Of a stretch of DNA of 64,000 nucleotides, positions 48,886 through 59,600 are shown piece by piece. A program made the position numbers and the translations under genes. Position 1 is the first letter of the stretch, and each line of letters starts with the position of its first letter. Source of the DNA: Kryptolebias marmoratus (Eukaryota > Chordata > Actinopteri > Cyprinodontiformes > Rivulidae); contig NC_051435.1 in assembly GCF_001649575.2 (NCBI RefSeq), forward strand, positions 5,893,859 to 5,957,858, read 5' to 3'. The notes under the pieces were generated by a model. It saw only the letters and a list, made by a program, of their open reading frames with translations. It ran no database searches and was not told where the DNA came from.

Positions 48886-49904
48886 TATTTATTTTTCTTT
48901 TTGGTCTTTTAAATAAACCACATCAGTGATTTTCTTTCCATTTTCTAACATGTGCTTTAGAAAACTGTGTGAATGAGATGGCTTCATATTTTTCTTACAG
49001 AATCGAAAGTATTAGTGACTTCTCATCCAGTCTTTTAGAATAAAATGCAGATGCACTTCCCTCAAAATATTTATACATCCCAGTATTTCTCTTTTTTTCT
49101 TCTTCTTCTTTTTTAAATAATAATTTTAAGAGAAAAAAAAGCTTTCATGTCTGCAAAGATGTAAAAGCTGAATCGCTTTTATTATTCATGGAGCTGCCCG
49201 TCAAAAATAAAATTAAAAAAATACATTTTTTATCACTTTTTGTATCCCATCATTCACAGAGATCTTACCTTCTGTGACATTAAACTTAAAAATATAAAGT
49301 AGCTCTTTCAATCATCCATCAATATTTAATATGTCCACAGAAAATTTGTCTTTAGAGCTCATATTTTTAGATCAGATATGTTATGCCATGTTTCAGTGGG
49401 TTGCGCCCCATGAGTATCCAAATGGAGAATGCGTTGCAAGGATGATAACTTGCTAACTCCCTTGATCTTTGCCTGGCTAGGATCCACAGTTGAATCCGAA
49501 CTTGGTAATGGATGCTGCTATTTTAAACAAACCATAGGGGATGCATCTATTTTGCATTAAACCATTTCATTCTGACAACTCTCCCAAGGATGCTGACAAA
49601 TACAAGTTTCAGAGGCTAGATAGTTGAATGCATAAGCATTAGACATGAAAGCCACTCTAATATTTCAATTATGGAGCTTCCTGTGAAACATAAATTGCTT
49701 TGAAATAGTGTGTGTATGACAAGAAAGTCCAGCTCTTTTATTATAACGATATTTTAGTCACACCTTAAAAAAGAGAAAGAAAAAAAAAACATTCTGAAGT
49801 GGCATTTCAGATTATTTTTCACAAGGTGGTTAAATCAGCTCATAACTAAAACTTTGAAAATAATTTTCTGCTCTAAATATAACTCACTCAGTCTTACCTT
49901 TCTT
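48886..49904. other. No gene; possible conserved block
   Basis: 49380-49700 is more even in base composition and single-copy-looking. The rest has A and T runs. No motif recognised. Confidence 0.35.
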
Positions 49905-50130
49905 TGTGTAAACAGGCAAACACAGGACCATGGAGCCCCTGCGGGTTCAAAAGGCAATTATTTGGAGAAAGCTGCCATGTTACAGTTTGAGGGAGGGATG
50001 TTAATTACCTTTGTGGATTCACAAGATGCTGCCTCTTCCTTTTCTTTTGTTTAGTCTCTTTATGAGCTAATTAATTATGAAACAATGCACAGGTGATTCA
50101 TCTGAGAGCAAGGAATTTTAAAACCTTTCT
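49905..50130. other. Candidate conserved non-coding or exon-like block
   Basis: A strong acceptor-like pyrimidine tract (tttctttgtgtaaacag, ending at 49915) precedes a 46-codon frame that stays open to a stop at 50052-50054. Further on, gagctaattaattatgaaac has the look of homeodomain-site DNA. Whether this is regulatory or exonic cannot be decided here. Confidence 0.2.
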
Positions 50131-50155
50131 TTTTTCTTTCACATGTACACAACAG

Positions 50156-50387
50156 CAAAGGGAAAACTCGTTATCATATGTCAGACGCACACCTACAACT
50201 CCTCACTATGTATGGGGAGGTTCAGCTGGAGCAAAGGCAAACAGAGGGATTGGAAATCAAAGGAGGCATAGATGTACAAGAAACAAAAGATGTCATGGTT
50301 TATGGGAGGGTCATCAACAAAGAATTGCTCTGGGGCAAACATTTCTCACAGCAGCTTCTGATTAGCCATATTTCTCATAATTATTGA
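50156..50387 (+). CDS. Candidate terminal exon, product not recognised
   Basis: After a good acceptor (tttcttttttctttcacatg... aacag, ending at 50155) one frame stays open for 77 codons to TGA at 50385-50387; an internal ATG lies at 50178. The composition is protein-like (mixed charged and hydrophobic residues, for example QLEQRQTEGLEIKGGIDVQ), not low-complexity, but I recognise no domain. Frames of this length arise by chance in a window of this size, so support is weak. Confidence 0.18.
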
Positions 50388-52099
50388 CAGTCTTTTATTT
50401 ATATACATTTCTTCTGATTTAATTATATATAACCTTTTCCAAGCTGTTGTATTTTAAAGCATTGCACTACCTGGTGTTAAATAGGCAAACGTTTTTGTTT
50501 AATGTTTGAAAAGACTTAAATGGCATTTAAACTGGCAACAGCAAATTTGGTTTGGTCAAAAAGTTAAAATTATGAGGATGTGGAAACCTACAATAGGTGT
50601 CTGTAAGAAACATAAATATACCTTAAATGCCTCAATGTACCTTAAAAATTAAATGTGGGACTTGGATTTCTTGCATCCTACTTAGCTAAACTGCCACATC
50701 ACATTTAATCCTTCAGCTGTCTCATATCAGTGTTTGAGTCAGGCATTATGTACTGTGAGCAAGCACTCCAATTGGCTAAGGGCATCATGAGCCATCTTTG
50801 AGCTGGGTAACAACTGATTTGTGCATCACTGTGCTTAATTTTTTAATATTATTATACTTTGAGGGTAGGATAAAATGAACTCATGAGGCAGATATGGCTC
50901 AGTGACCACCAATTGGTAATTACTGGTCTGTGGGTTTTGCTTTAGGGTTGTTAACTCAATGTTATTTTATTTTTTTTATTTTTGCTTTATTCTTGTCATC
51001 GTTTTCCTATTTTGTCATCCTTTTCCTCTGCCGTCACACTTCACCTCAACTGAAAATTGTTATTTAACATTTCTTCCCTCTGTGTTTTGTCAGTAATCCT
51101 TTATTCTCTGCCAAATGTTTTGCCTATGTCACTGTTTCAGCTCTTATAGTCCACAGGCTGCCTCATATTTCGTCTTTAAAGATTGTGGTAGTTTAACTGC
51201 ACCAGTAGGATTTTGGTGTCTCAAATCTTCTTTTACAATTTTAAAAGAAAAAAAAACAAAACAAAAAACAATGGCATAAAATTTGAAACATGTCAGGCAT
51301 CTTATTATAGGATGGTATAGAAGCCATTATGAATAAATTACAACGAGTCACTACATTCCTTGAACTTACCAGCAATACCCATGTAAAATAAGCAAATAAA
51401 TAAATAAGTAATCCACATTTAATGCTACAAATGCTTAGCCTTATTGTGACTATTTTAGATGACTCACTATTTTCTGCTCAATATCATGAGGAGCGATACT
51501 GTACAGCAGCACTGAGTTGGAAAAACATTAGACCAATGAAGACGAGTGTTTCCTGATTTCACACATGCTGCCAAAGTGATGAAATTCAAAACTTATTTAG
51601 CAGTGGAATGGCTATGTTATTCCCACAGCAGACCTGCCAACTTAGCTTTAATGAAATGGGGACAAGGGTGATGAAAAATGTAAAGAAACAAGGGTAACCC
51701 CTAATATCCCTGTGGGCTTGGTGTTAACCTTGATGCATCATGCTGCAGTGCTTTTTTTATCTACAGTTTCAGTTCTGAGGCAGACCCATCAAGTCTCACA
51801 TCAGGCCAAACTGAAAAAAATATTACTAATGCTCACATTTGTTGACATTATTGCCAGAAAGCAAATCAAATCTATAGCTTTCTCGTTAGATTATAAATAA
51901 ACTAAAATAAAAAAAAAATATGATCATTTTGTACTAAAATGGAGTGGATAAAACTTATTTTACCTACGGTACAGAAAAAAGTTTGTTTTTAACTGTTAGA
52001 GCTTAATTTGTTAGGAAAAGGAAATCTTGTTATTTTTTGCTATTTTGAGCCATAGAAACACACAAAACCGGTAAAATTGTAAAAACAATTAAAATGAGA
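50388..52099. other. No recognisable gene or repeat
   Basis: AT-rich with several A runs. Nothing recognised. Confidence 0.5.
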
Positions 52100-52520
52100 A
52101 GATTTTTGCTTTGGGTTTTCTGAATGTTTTATAGACCAGTAAAAAAGAAAAAAAAAAAACATGAAGAAATTAACTAAATCTACACAATTTTTCCTCACAT
52201 ATCAATTCTAAATTAAAAACCTGTAAGCAACAGCGTAAGTGACTGAAATAGATCACTAATGACAACTTTTATGACAGAGCCGTTTTGGAATCAAGAAGTC
52301 AGACATTTTTCATGTATTCATACATATTTACACTCAGATTTGTTGTGCAAAGTATGCAGATAAAAGAGTTTTGATTACATTGAATGCATACCTGCATTTC
52401 AGAACAGTAGATCAATTTATCTGGGAAACTACAGGATTAAACTTTCAAACTGCACCATTTAATCTACTTCATGTTAACCTTTTTTAGGTTAGATTTCATA
52501 CTTTGAAATAAGTACCTTTA
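52100..52520 (+). repeat. Family C1 repeat, copy 2
   Basis: Sister of 19800-20285, alignable from the A-rich left end through acctgcatttcagaa (52390-52404) and tttcaaactgcaccattt (52443-52460) to about 52520, where similarity ends. Confidence 0.6.
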
Positions 52521-52693
52521 ATATGTGTGCGTAGGTTTCCCTGTGCCTGAGTTTTTGTTTTTTTTTAGTAAACAGGTTTTCCCTCATGTTGCTGTTGGAT
52601 CAATTTTTGATTCATGAATGAGAGCATCCATAGTTGTCTGTGTTAAACTGGCAGCTTATGCCTTCCTCGCCTCTCACTCAGCCCCCTGCAGCC

Positions 52694-55600
52694 ATGAGCA
52701 GGACAGAGGGGGTGGTAGGTTAGTTGTACTTTTTGCCCATCATTAAAATAAAAAGAAAAAAAATCAAGGCTACTAATGAATTAAATGAATGTTGGCACTT
52801 TCAACTGTTGGTTTTTTTTTTGGTATTTATGAAGAACTTAACCTTGAATAACTAAGAGTAGTTACTAAACTAAGTTGAGAGAGCAGAAAAATCCAGCTGA
52901 AGTCCTCTTCTCCTGAAAACTAAAATGACCTTGTTTGAATGGGTAGTGCTGGAACTTTTAATTTTTAAGTTTGAGTTTATTTTTCTCCTGATTGCATTCA
53001 GTCTCTCAGTGTTTTATCTTCTGATGCTTTGTTTCAAACCCTAGAGTCCTCATAGTTGAACCTGTTAACCTATTATTTTTATCAAGTGTATAAGACAGTC
53101 ATCTTTCTTTGCTGATTGAGTCATTTTGCAAAAACCTTTGTGCCAAGGCCCACTTTTTCTGACACAAGCACAAGTACAGATGTTTACTGGGACAGAAGAA
53201 GAAATAAAAGAGCCACTTTTAAGCTATTTCATTAGTTATTTTTCCAAAAACGAATTGCGTTGTACTGCATTTTGAGATGTGCACAGGAGCTCTCCTCTGA
53301 CAGAAAACATATAAGTCAATCAATGATAACAAATAATAATTACAAAAAAAAAAAGCTGGTCTAAATCTACTTGTCTTCATTTTAATAATCTACTCCAGGA
53401 GATTAAATCAATAATGTGAAGGGGAAGGTGGGCAAAATAGGCAACAAAATATTGTGTATGACTTAGAATACAGTTTTACAAGCCGTGCACACAAATATAG
53501 ACCATAATCTTTGAAAACTGCCCATTCAAAATATGGCCACATCACTTGTTTGTCACTTAGTTGAAAACAGTCAGAAGTCAGTGAAACTGCATCAGAAAAT
53601 TTGTGTATTTTTCCCTAAATTTGAGAGACCAACGAGCCTCCCAAACGTCTCACTTTTAGCTTTTAATGTGGAGACAACACAGACTTGTAGAACTGTTGAC
53701 AAGCTGCCAGTTTAAATGCAAAATGTTTTTTTCTGTTTTACACATCCAATCATATATAAGGAAACTGCATATGTATGGGTTTGAAAGCTTTTAAGAATAA
53801 CTTGCCATCAAAAACATTGATTGTCTTGATGTGTCCCAATGAGTTTCACACCAATCCATTCCTCACTTCAGTAAACTCTTCAAAACAGCACTGCTGCTAG
53901 TTTTATTAAACCTTAAAATTCCACTTCTGCTGAATGAGGACTAATAACCCACTCTGGTTCCAGAACTTTTTTTTTTTTTACTTCTTGCACATTTATGATG
54001 GATGATTGATGTTTCTGCGTCACTTTTTTCAGGTCTGAGGTGTTTGCTCTAAGGTCAAACTTCTGTCTCATTATTTTTTTCTTTTCCCACATTTAGAAAC
54101 ATTTAACATAACAAAAATTAAAGAAATTCATTAAGAACATAAAATCAAAAAACATTAAAGATAAATATTGAATGGCTGAAAGGTTTTTATTTTTTTGTAT
54201 TATTTTATTTTTTTTGTCCTGATAGATTTAAAAAAAAAATCCCTTCAGGTAATAAAAATTAAAAAAAAACCCATGGGATTTCATCATAACCCCTTGGGAA
54301 AACCAAGGCTGCAGTGAAATTCCCTATGGGTATTATTATGGAAAAATGCAAGGTTTGCTTTTTTTCAAATGTTAAAATACACAATGATCTAAACCACTGC
54401 TGCCTGTTTAATTAAAATATTCAAGCCACTAGTTAAAATCATAGATCTGCAAAGGAATAAAAGAAAGAAAGAAAAAAAAATCATTCAGCTGTCCATCTTA
54501 CAGACAAAGCCATGCATCTCTGTCTGTCACTCGTCGGAGGGCTAAAGTTGAGTGTGGAAACTAACAGGAAGATGATGTGTCTCTGGAGACAAAGATGCCT
54601 TGGGAGAGAGGCAGCTCTTAATCATCAGGAAAACACTGCTGTGGGTGAGTCTTTTTCTTTTCTTTTCTTTTTTCTTTTTTTTTTCTTTTTTTTTTTTCTG
54701 TTGCCGCCTGCCCACCTCACTTTGTACAAGAGGTCACCTGTCAAACACATTACTGACTGACTATGACTCACAGGCACACAATGCTAATTTAAATGTGACA
54801 AATGTTGCTGGGTGACAGGGCACAAGAAAACATTTGTTGCTGTTTCCATGATGATGATGCCTCAAGGATAGATTTGGCTGCAGATATTTGGTTTTCACCC
54901 TAAACAGAAAAGAGGCAATAATGCCTTCAGAGTTTTCAACAACAAAAGTAAGAAATGAAGAAAAATACACAAAAATAGACAAAGCAACTAATCAACTATT
55001 TTAAAGAAGAGAAGTTCTGCGCAAAGTGCACACATAATAAAATACAAAACTTGTTTAAATCAAAATAAAGACTTTTTTATACAATTTTTTTTTAACACTG
55101 GAGACAGAATATAAACCCAAAGGTAGCCAAAAAGGCTGCCATGTATCCAACCATCCATCCATTTCTGCAGCTTATCAATAGTCGAGTCGGGGAGGCAACA
55201 GGTTCATGAAGGAAACCTTGACATTCCTCTCCCCAGCAACACTCTCCAGCTCTTCCTGGGAGATCCCAAGGCATTCCTAGGCCAGGAAGGATATCCACTG
55301 TGTTCTGGGTCTGTTCCAGGGTCTCCTCCTTCCAGTGGGACATGCCTGGAAAATGTCTAAATGGAAGTCACCCAGGAGGCATTCTAATCAGATGCTCGAA
55401 TCACCTCAGCTGACTCCTTTAAATGGGGAGGAGTGGCTCTACTCCAAGCTCCTGTGTACAATAAATTTCTAAGTAAATCAGTCAAGTGTGCCCTGGTTTT
55501 CACTAAAACTTGAACTGAATAAGGAAAAGCAAATATTTATTAAACATATCCCTCCAGTTTCTTCAAGTGCAATTTGATGTCATAAATTTTCTTTCAGAAA

Positions 55601-55922
55601 AATATTCCAATACGTTTGTGCAACGAAAAATAGTATTTTATTTGCCTCCAACAGCTTCTCCACAAACCACTAAAGATACACTTTCCTAAATCTGCTTTCT
55701 CTTTTTTTCCTAAAGTGGACAAAACATGAGAGCTGAGAATGACAGAAGAAATCTCTCTTCAGTCTTCTCCTTGTTTTTGATCTGTGTGTCTGCTTGCCAC
55801 CCTTAACTGAGTGTATGTTTCTTCAACTAGACGAAGAGAGCAGCCAGAGGGATGATGATTTGTTTCCATTCTTTGAAGAAGCTGCAGACCGCACAGAGAA
55901 AGGTGGTGATGGGGAAAACTGA
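52694..55922 (+). CDS. Candidate three-exon gene, product not recognised
   Basis: Model: exon 1 52694-52718, starting at an ATG in a good context (gcagccATGa), donor gttagt; exon 2 54504-54644, acceptor gtccatcttacag, donor gtgagt; exon 3 55831-55922, acceptor tatgtttcttcaactag, ending at TGA 55920-55922. Exons 1 and 2 each end with one spare base and exons 2 and 3 begin two bases into a codon, so one frame of 85 codons passes through all three. Exon 3 is acidic (EESSQRDDDLFPFFEEAADR). AATAAA lies at 56223-56228. Exon 2 has a cysteine pair (CLWRQRC). Intron 2 carries a Rex3 insertion. I recognise no family; splice-like signals are frequent by chance, so this is only a hypothesis. Confidence 0.2.
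53279..53560 (+). repeat. Family C2 repeat, copy 2 (empty site)
   Basis: Sister of 4735-5160, sharing caggagctctcctctgacag, a tctaaatctacttgtcttca stretch and the 19-base word at 53467-53485. It lacks the family B insertion, having a single atcaatgat at the matching place. Weak similarity may continue to about 53700. Confidence 0.6.
53701..54503. other. No recognisable gene or repeat
   Basis: AT-rich sequence with T and A runs, within intron 1 of the hypothetical gene model. Confidence 0.45.
54650..54699 (+). repeat. 50-base polypyrimidine tract
   Basis: An unbroken run of T and C, immediately after a donor-like gtgagt. Long mirror-like pyrimidine tracts can form triplex (H-) DNA. Open frames across it are artefacts of composition. 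Confidence 0.9.
55147..55456 (-). mobile_element. Rex3-like (RTE) LINE, 3' end, decayed
   Basis: In minus orientation the element ends at 55147 with a ccatccatcc tail. Words such as cctctccccagcaacactct, gatcccaaggcattcctagg, tgttctgggtctgttccagg, ccaggaggcattctaatcag and tggctctactccaagctcct follow the Rex3 3' region I recall (RT C terminus and 3' UTR). The reading frame is broken. It is truncated at about 55456, and target-site duplications are not clear. Confidence 0.75.
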
Positions 55923-56700
55923 AGTGTTCTGGGTCTAGAGGTTTGGCAGTAAAATAGTGATATTTCTCAAAAGTTGCTCAATTTGCTGACAGATAACTGG
56001 GCCCAAAAAGAAAAGAAACGGGTCTATGATGCAATGACTAAGACAGAAAGGTTTTACTGCCACTTGAATTACAGCTGCATGTTTTCAGATCCATCCTACT
56101 TTACAACAACCTCAGGAGTTGATGCTTACTAACCAAACCTATCTTGTGCAACATTTTGTTTTCACAATACATGAATGAAGACAATCAAATTGTATTTTTA
56201 CTATCATCTTTTTCCTCAAAGAAATAAAAATGTCCCCTCATTTAAAACTGCTGACCTCCAAAAAAAATTGAAAGAAAGAAAAATAAACAGATCATGTAAA
56301 AGGCTGACCTCGAGTTCAAGCATATATGACATTAAAATAAATATCCACCAATTCAAAGTACTCTCACAAGCTTTTTTGTAAAAAGATTCACCATCCGGGC
56401 AAAGACTACATTTACAAAGCAAGTCCTTCCTTTGTTAGCATTTGCTCTGGAAAGTACATTTTCCCTTTTCTTTTGAAAATCACACATGTCCAAGGTTGCC
56501 TCTTGAACCAAACAAAGGTTGTGAAATTTATTTAAGTGGTAATAAGTTGTTTTTTTGTCAGTGAAGCCCACTTGAACTTGGGCTTCATATTTGAATATAT
56601 AAAAGTCACAGAAGATGCCTGAGTGCAAAATAAATGTTGAAAGTATTGCCATAAAACATGAAAATATTACCATTTTTACCAAAGAAAGAAGTGAAAACTA
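55923..56700. other. No recognisable gene; 9-bp-arm hairpin
   Basis: tgaagccca (56562-56570) and tgggcttca (56579-56587) form a perfect hairpin with an 8-base loop. An AATAAA lies at 56223. The rest is AT-rich. Confidence 0.45.
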
Positions 56701-56915
56701 AGACATGGCCATGTATGTCCGCTGACCTGAATCCATCAGGACACCTGGTAATTCAAAATGGAAGGTAGAGCAACAAAACCCCTCCAGCAAAAGAAGCTGA
56801 AAAGAATTACCTATGAAGAATGGTAGGACATCTCTCAACAGACTTGTACAGGACAGGCATCATCCTTGCCCAGGAGGCTGAAATCTGTGAGCAAAAATAA
56901 ATGCAGACATACAGA
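56701..56915 (+). pseudogene. Tc1-like transposase relic (C-terminal region)
   Basis: Plus-strand translation from 56703 gives TWPCMSADLNPSGHL, the WPxxSPDLNPxExLW block of Tc1/mariner transposases. The catalytic Glu after NP(I/S) is Gly here. Downstream pieces (KWKVEQ, then a region like EEWxxxSxxxCxxLVxSMPRRLxxVxxxKG near 56810-56900) continue the C terminus, with frameshifts and stops. It is a different family from the relic at 15321-15535. No terminal inverted repeats were identified. Confidence 0.75.
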
Positions 56916-57380
56916 AAAAAAAATAGGGGGAAAAAAGATTTTCACCAACAAAATATGTATGTTTAGTTGATAAGCTGATGCAATGTCATTTTACTTTAAA
57001 ATGCACAGATTAAAGAACAGATAAACAATAAACTATTATTTGTATTATTTTCAATCTTGCATTTAACAGTATGGTTGTGTTTAAGCTACTAAAAAACTTA
57101 AAATGTAAAAAAAAGAAAAATGTGGATGTCACAGTCTGTGTCATTCTTTCTTCATACATAGATTGCTTTTGAATATTGCAAGTTTTTAACTTCATCAATA
57201 CTGAAGACAGAAAAAAAGGTCTAGCATCCTTTGAAGGAATGCATATTGTTGACCACCTTTCATTTCAGAGTTTTAAACTAAAATCCACTGATGGTGAGAA
57301 GAGACAGAGTTAAAGCCATTTTTGCCCAGCCCTTTAAATGACATTATGCACAGTCATTACTTTTAGTGCTTAGAAAATGT
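56916..57380. other. No recognisable gene or repeat
   Basis: AT-rich; may include the decayed 3' flank of the Tc1-like element. Confidence 0.45.
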
Positions 57381-57625
57381 GTTGAGGATGACTGTCAGCA
57401 ACTACCACACAAAAATTTGCTCAATATCTGTAAAATTTAGTTATTGTCATTTTCATGTTTGATCATGTCTCTTAGCTGTGACAGCCATTTTAAATCAAGT
57501 TGACTCTAAAAGTTCAGTCGATAAAGATGCGCATCCAATCATTAATTTCTGAGAGTTTCATTAAAATCTGTCCAATTGTTCATGAGGTATTTTGCTAATG
57601 CTCCAAACAAATGAAGACACAACCA
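57381..57625 (-). repeat. Family A dispersed repeat, copy 3 (inverse)
   Basis: On the minus strand: agcaaaatacctcatgaaca, ttttaatgaaactctcagaa, ttgatttaaaatggctgtca, ttttacagatattgagcaaa, tgtggtagttgctgacagtc. The same word order as the other copies; the 3' third is missing. Confidence 0.7.
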
Positions 57626-58753
57626 GCTTTACAATGTATTATTTAACATAAATACACATCTGGCATTTCCTACTAAACTTTACTGAGTTATGATTTTAGT
57701 TGGGTGTAAACCTCCTGCCTCCACAGAGACATGCATGGAGATGCCGCTGCACCAGCTGTGAAGTAATGGAGCAAAGAAAATGCAGTCTGGTTAAAATGAT
57801 AAGTGTGCTGTCCAATTAGTGGTAGCAGTAAAGACAATTGCTTAATACGCCTGTTTGTTTTAACTTGTTCTTTGGACTTATCCTCTGTCGTACTCAACTG
57901 CTTCCGACAAGATTTTAGGAGAGAAACCTCAGGTGAGTTTACCAGGCAGGTCACAGACCAGAATCTAATAGTCTCATAGTCCAAATAGTTTTATTACTGC
58001 ATATTAGATTGCTTACAATTTAAAAGCAGTTTTACATAAAGCATAGAGGGAACTTTTCCCAGATGTCTGATAGCACCAACCCTTGTGATTTCCTTTGTTT
58101 ATATTTTGCAACTGTATTGTATGACAGTGGTGTTATCTGAAATGGTGGTGAGTGTGACATCATCTGTTTGGTTGCAAATTAGGTATAAAAGCTGAGGTAA
58201 TATTATGTGTGCGGTCATAGAGCCTGTAGTTATGGTACCTGGGAGAAGAGGCAACCATACTTTTGATCAATAGACTATAAAAAGAACAAATATGTCCAAT
58301 GGAGCTCAGACATGAAAACCAATAATGTGTTTTAAAGAGCATTAAAACACCACATGCTTACATACCACAAGAAGATATCAGTGGCAGCCTATAAAGTTTA
58401 TTAAACCAAAAATGCACAAATTACTAATTTCTAATTTGAAACCTGTGCATTTTGCAAATTTGGATGAGTCATTTTGATCAATAGAATATAATCTCTGATT
58501 AGTAATTTTCTAAGAAATCTTGACACTGATTAAAAAATAGTTTTGAAAAACACACACACAAAAAAAAGAGGAGGATGTTTACTGTTTTTACCAAAGTGTC
58601 ATAGGACATGACAACACAAAAATTTCACAAATGTCATCAGCTTTACAGAAACTTTTGAGCTATTGACTTTCAGTGTTACTTTATTTATGGTTTGTTTTTC
58701 ACAAACCAGAATTTTTTTTTCAAGATATGAAGCAAGCATTATGAATTATTTAT
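57626..58753. other. No recognisable gene or repeat
   Basis: AT-rich single-copy-looking sequence. Confidence 0.45.
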
Positions 58754-58866
58754 TTTATTCATTCATTCATTTTCTATACTCACTTGATCTTGTTCAGGGT
58801 CAGGGAGGGCTGGTGCCTATCTCCAGCAGTCAATGGGTGAGAGGTAGAGTACAACCTGGACACTTT
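58754..58866 (-). mobile_element. Family B SINE-like element, 3' end
   Basis: attcattcattcattttcta forms an ATTC-type tail, followed (minus orientation) by cagggagggctggtgcctat, ctccagcagtcaatgggtga and gtagagtacaacctggacac. 5'-truncated at the CCTGTCC core, like the copy at 4800-4915. Confidence 0.65.
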
Positions 58867-59100
58867 CTGTGATGGTACAAACATCGCATATTGATTATTC
58901 CACCACATTTTAAACTGCTGGGTATTAAGAAATATACTTAGATGAAATAATGTTAAATATTTAGAGATTCAGGTCTGAATATCTGTAGCAGGTGTTGTAA
59001 TTCTGTTTGGTTTTGGATTGTTATCTTTTTTGTTTTTCTTCTTTTTTTCTAGAACAGGCAGCCCAGATTGGCTCTCTTGATATCTCAGGTGGGCTAAGTT

Positions 59101-59600
59101 CCATCCATTCACCCATTATCTGCCATTTATTCAGGAGGTGGGTCAAGGGGGCAGCAGCTTGAGAAGGAAAGCCCAGGGAGCATCCTTACCAGATGCCTGA
59201 ACCACCTCAACTGTCTTTGCTCGGAGTGGAGAAGCAGTTGCTCTACTCATCCTCCTCGATAACCAAATTTCTCATCCTATCTCTAAGGGAAAGACCTGCA
59301 GAGAAAACTCGCTTCAACTGGCTGTATCTGCAATCTCATTCCTTCAGTCACTACTCAAAGTTTATGACCATAGGTGAGGGTAGGAACATAGATCGACTGG
59401 TAAAGTTTTGCCTTACTGCTCAACTCCCACATCTTCACCACATCAGACCGTTACAGTGTACACAATACTGCGGAAGCTGCACCAATCCTTCTGTCAATCT
59501 CATGGTCCATTCTTCCCTCACTTGTGAGCAAGACCCCGAGATACTTAAACTTATCCACTTGAGACAGCTCCTCACTCCCAACCCGGAGACAGCAGCAGGC
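59101..59600 (-). mobile_element. Rex3-like (RTE) LINE, 3' end with internal deletion
   Basis: In minus orientation. The 3' tail ccatccattcacccattatc faces left. The minus strand encodes FKYLGVLLTSEGRMDHEIDR followed by RIGAASAVLCTL, the conserved block downstream of the reverse transcriptase in this family, then breaks at a stop. Between gaaagccca and gggagcatcc (about 59170-59180) roughly 150 bp of the usual 3' region is missing. Plus-strand words such as tttatgaccataggtgaggg and gagcaagaccccgagatact match the family. Confidence 0.85.
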
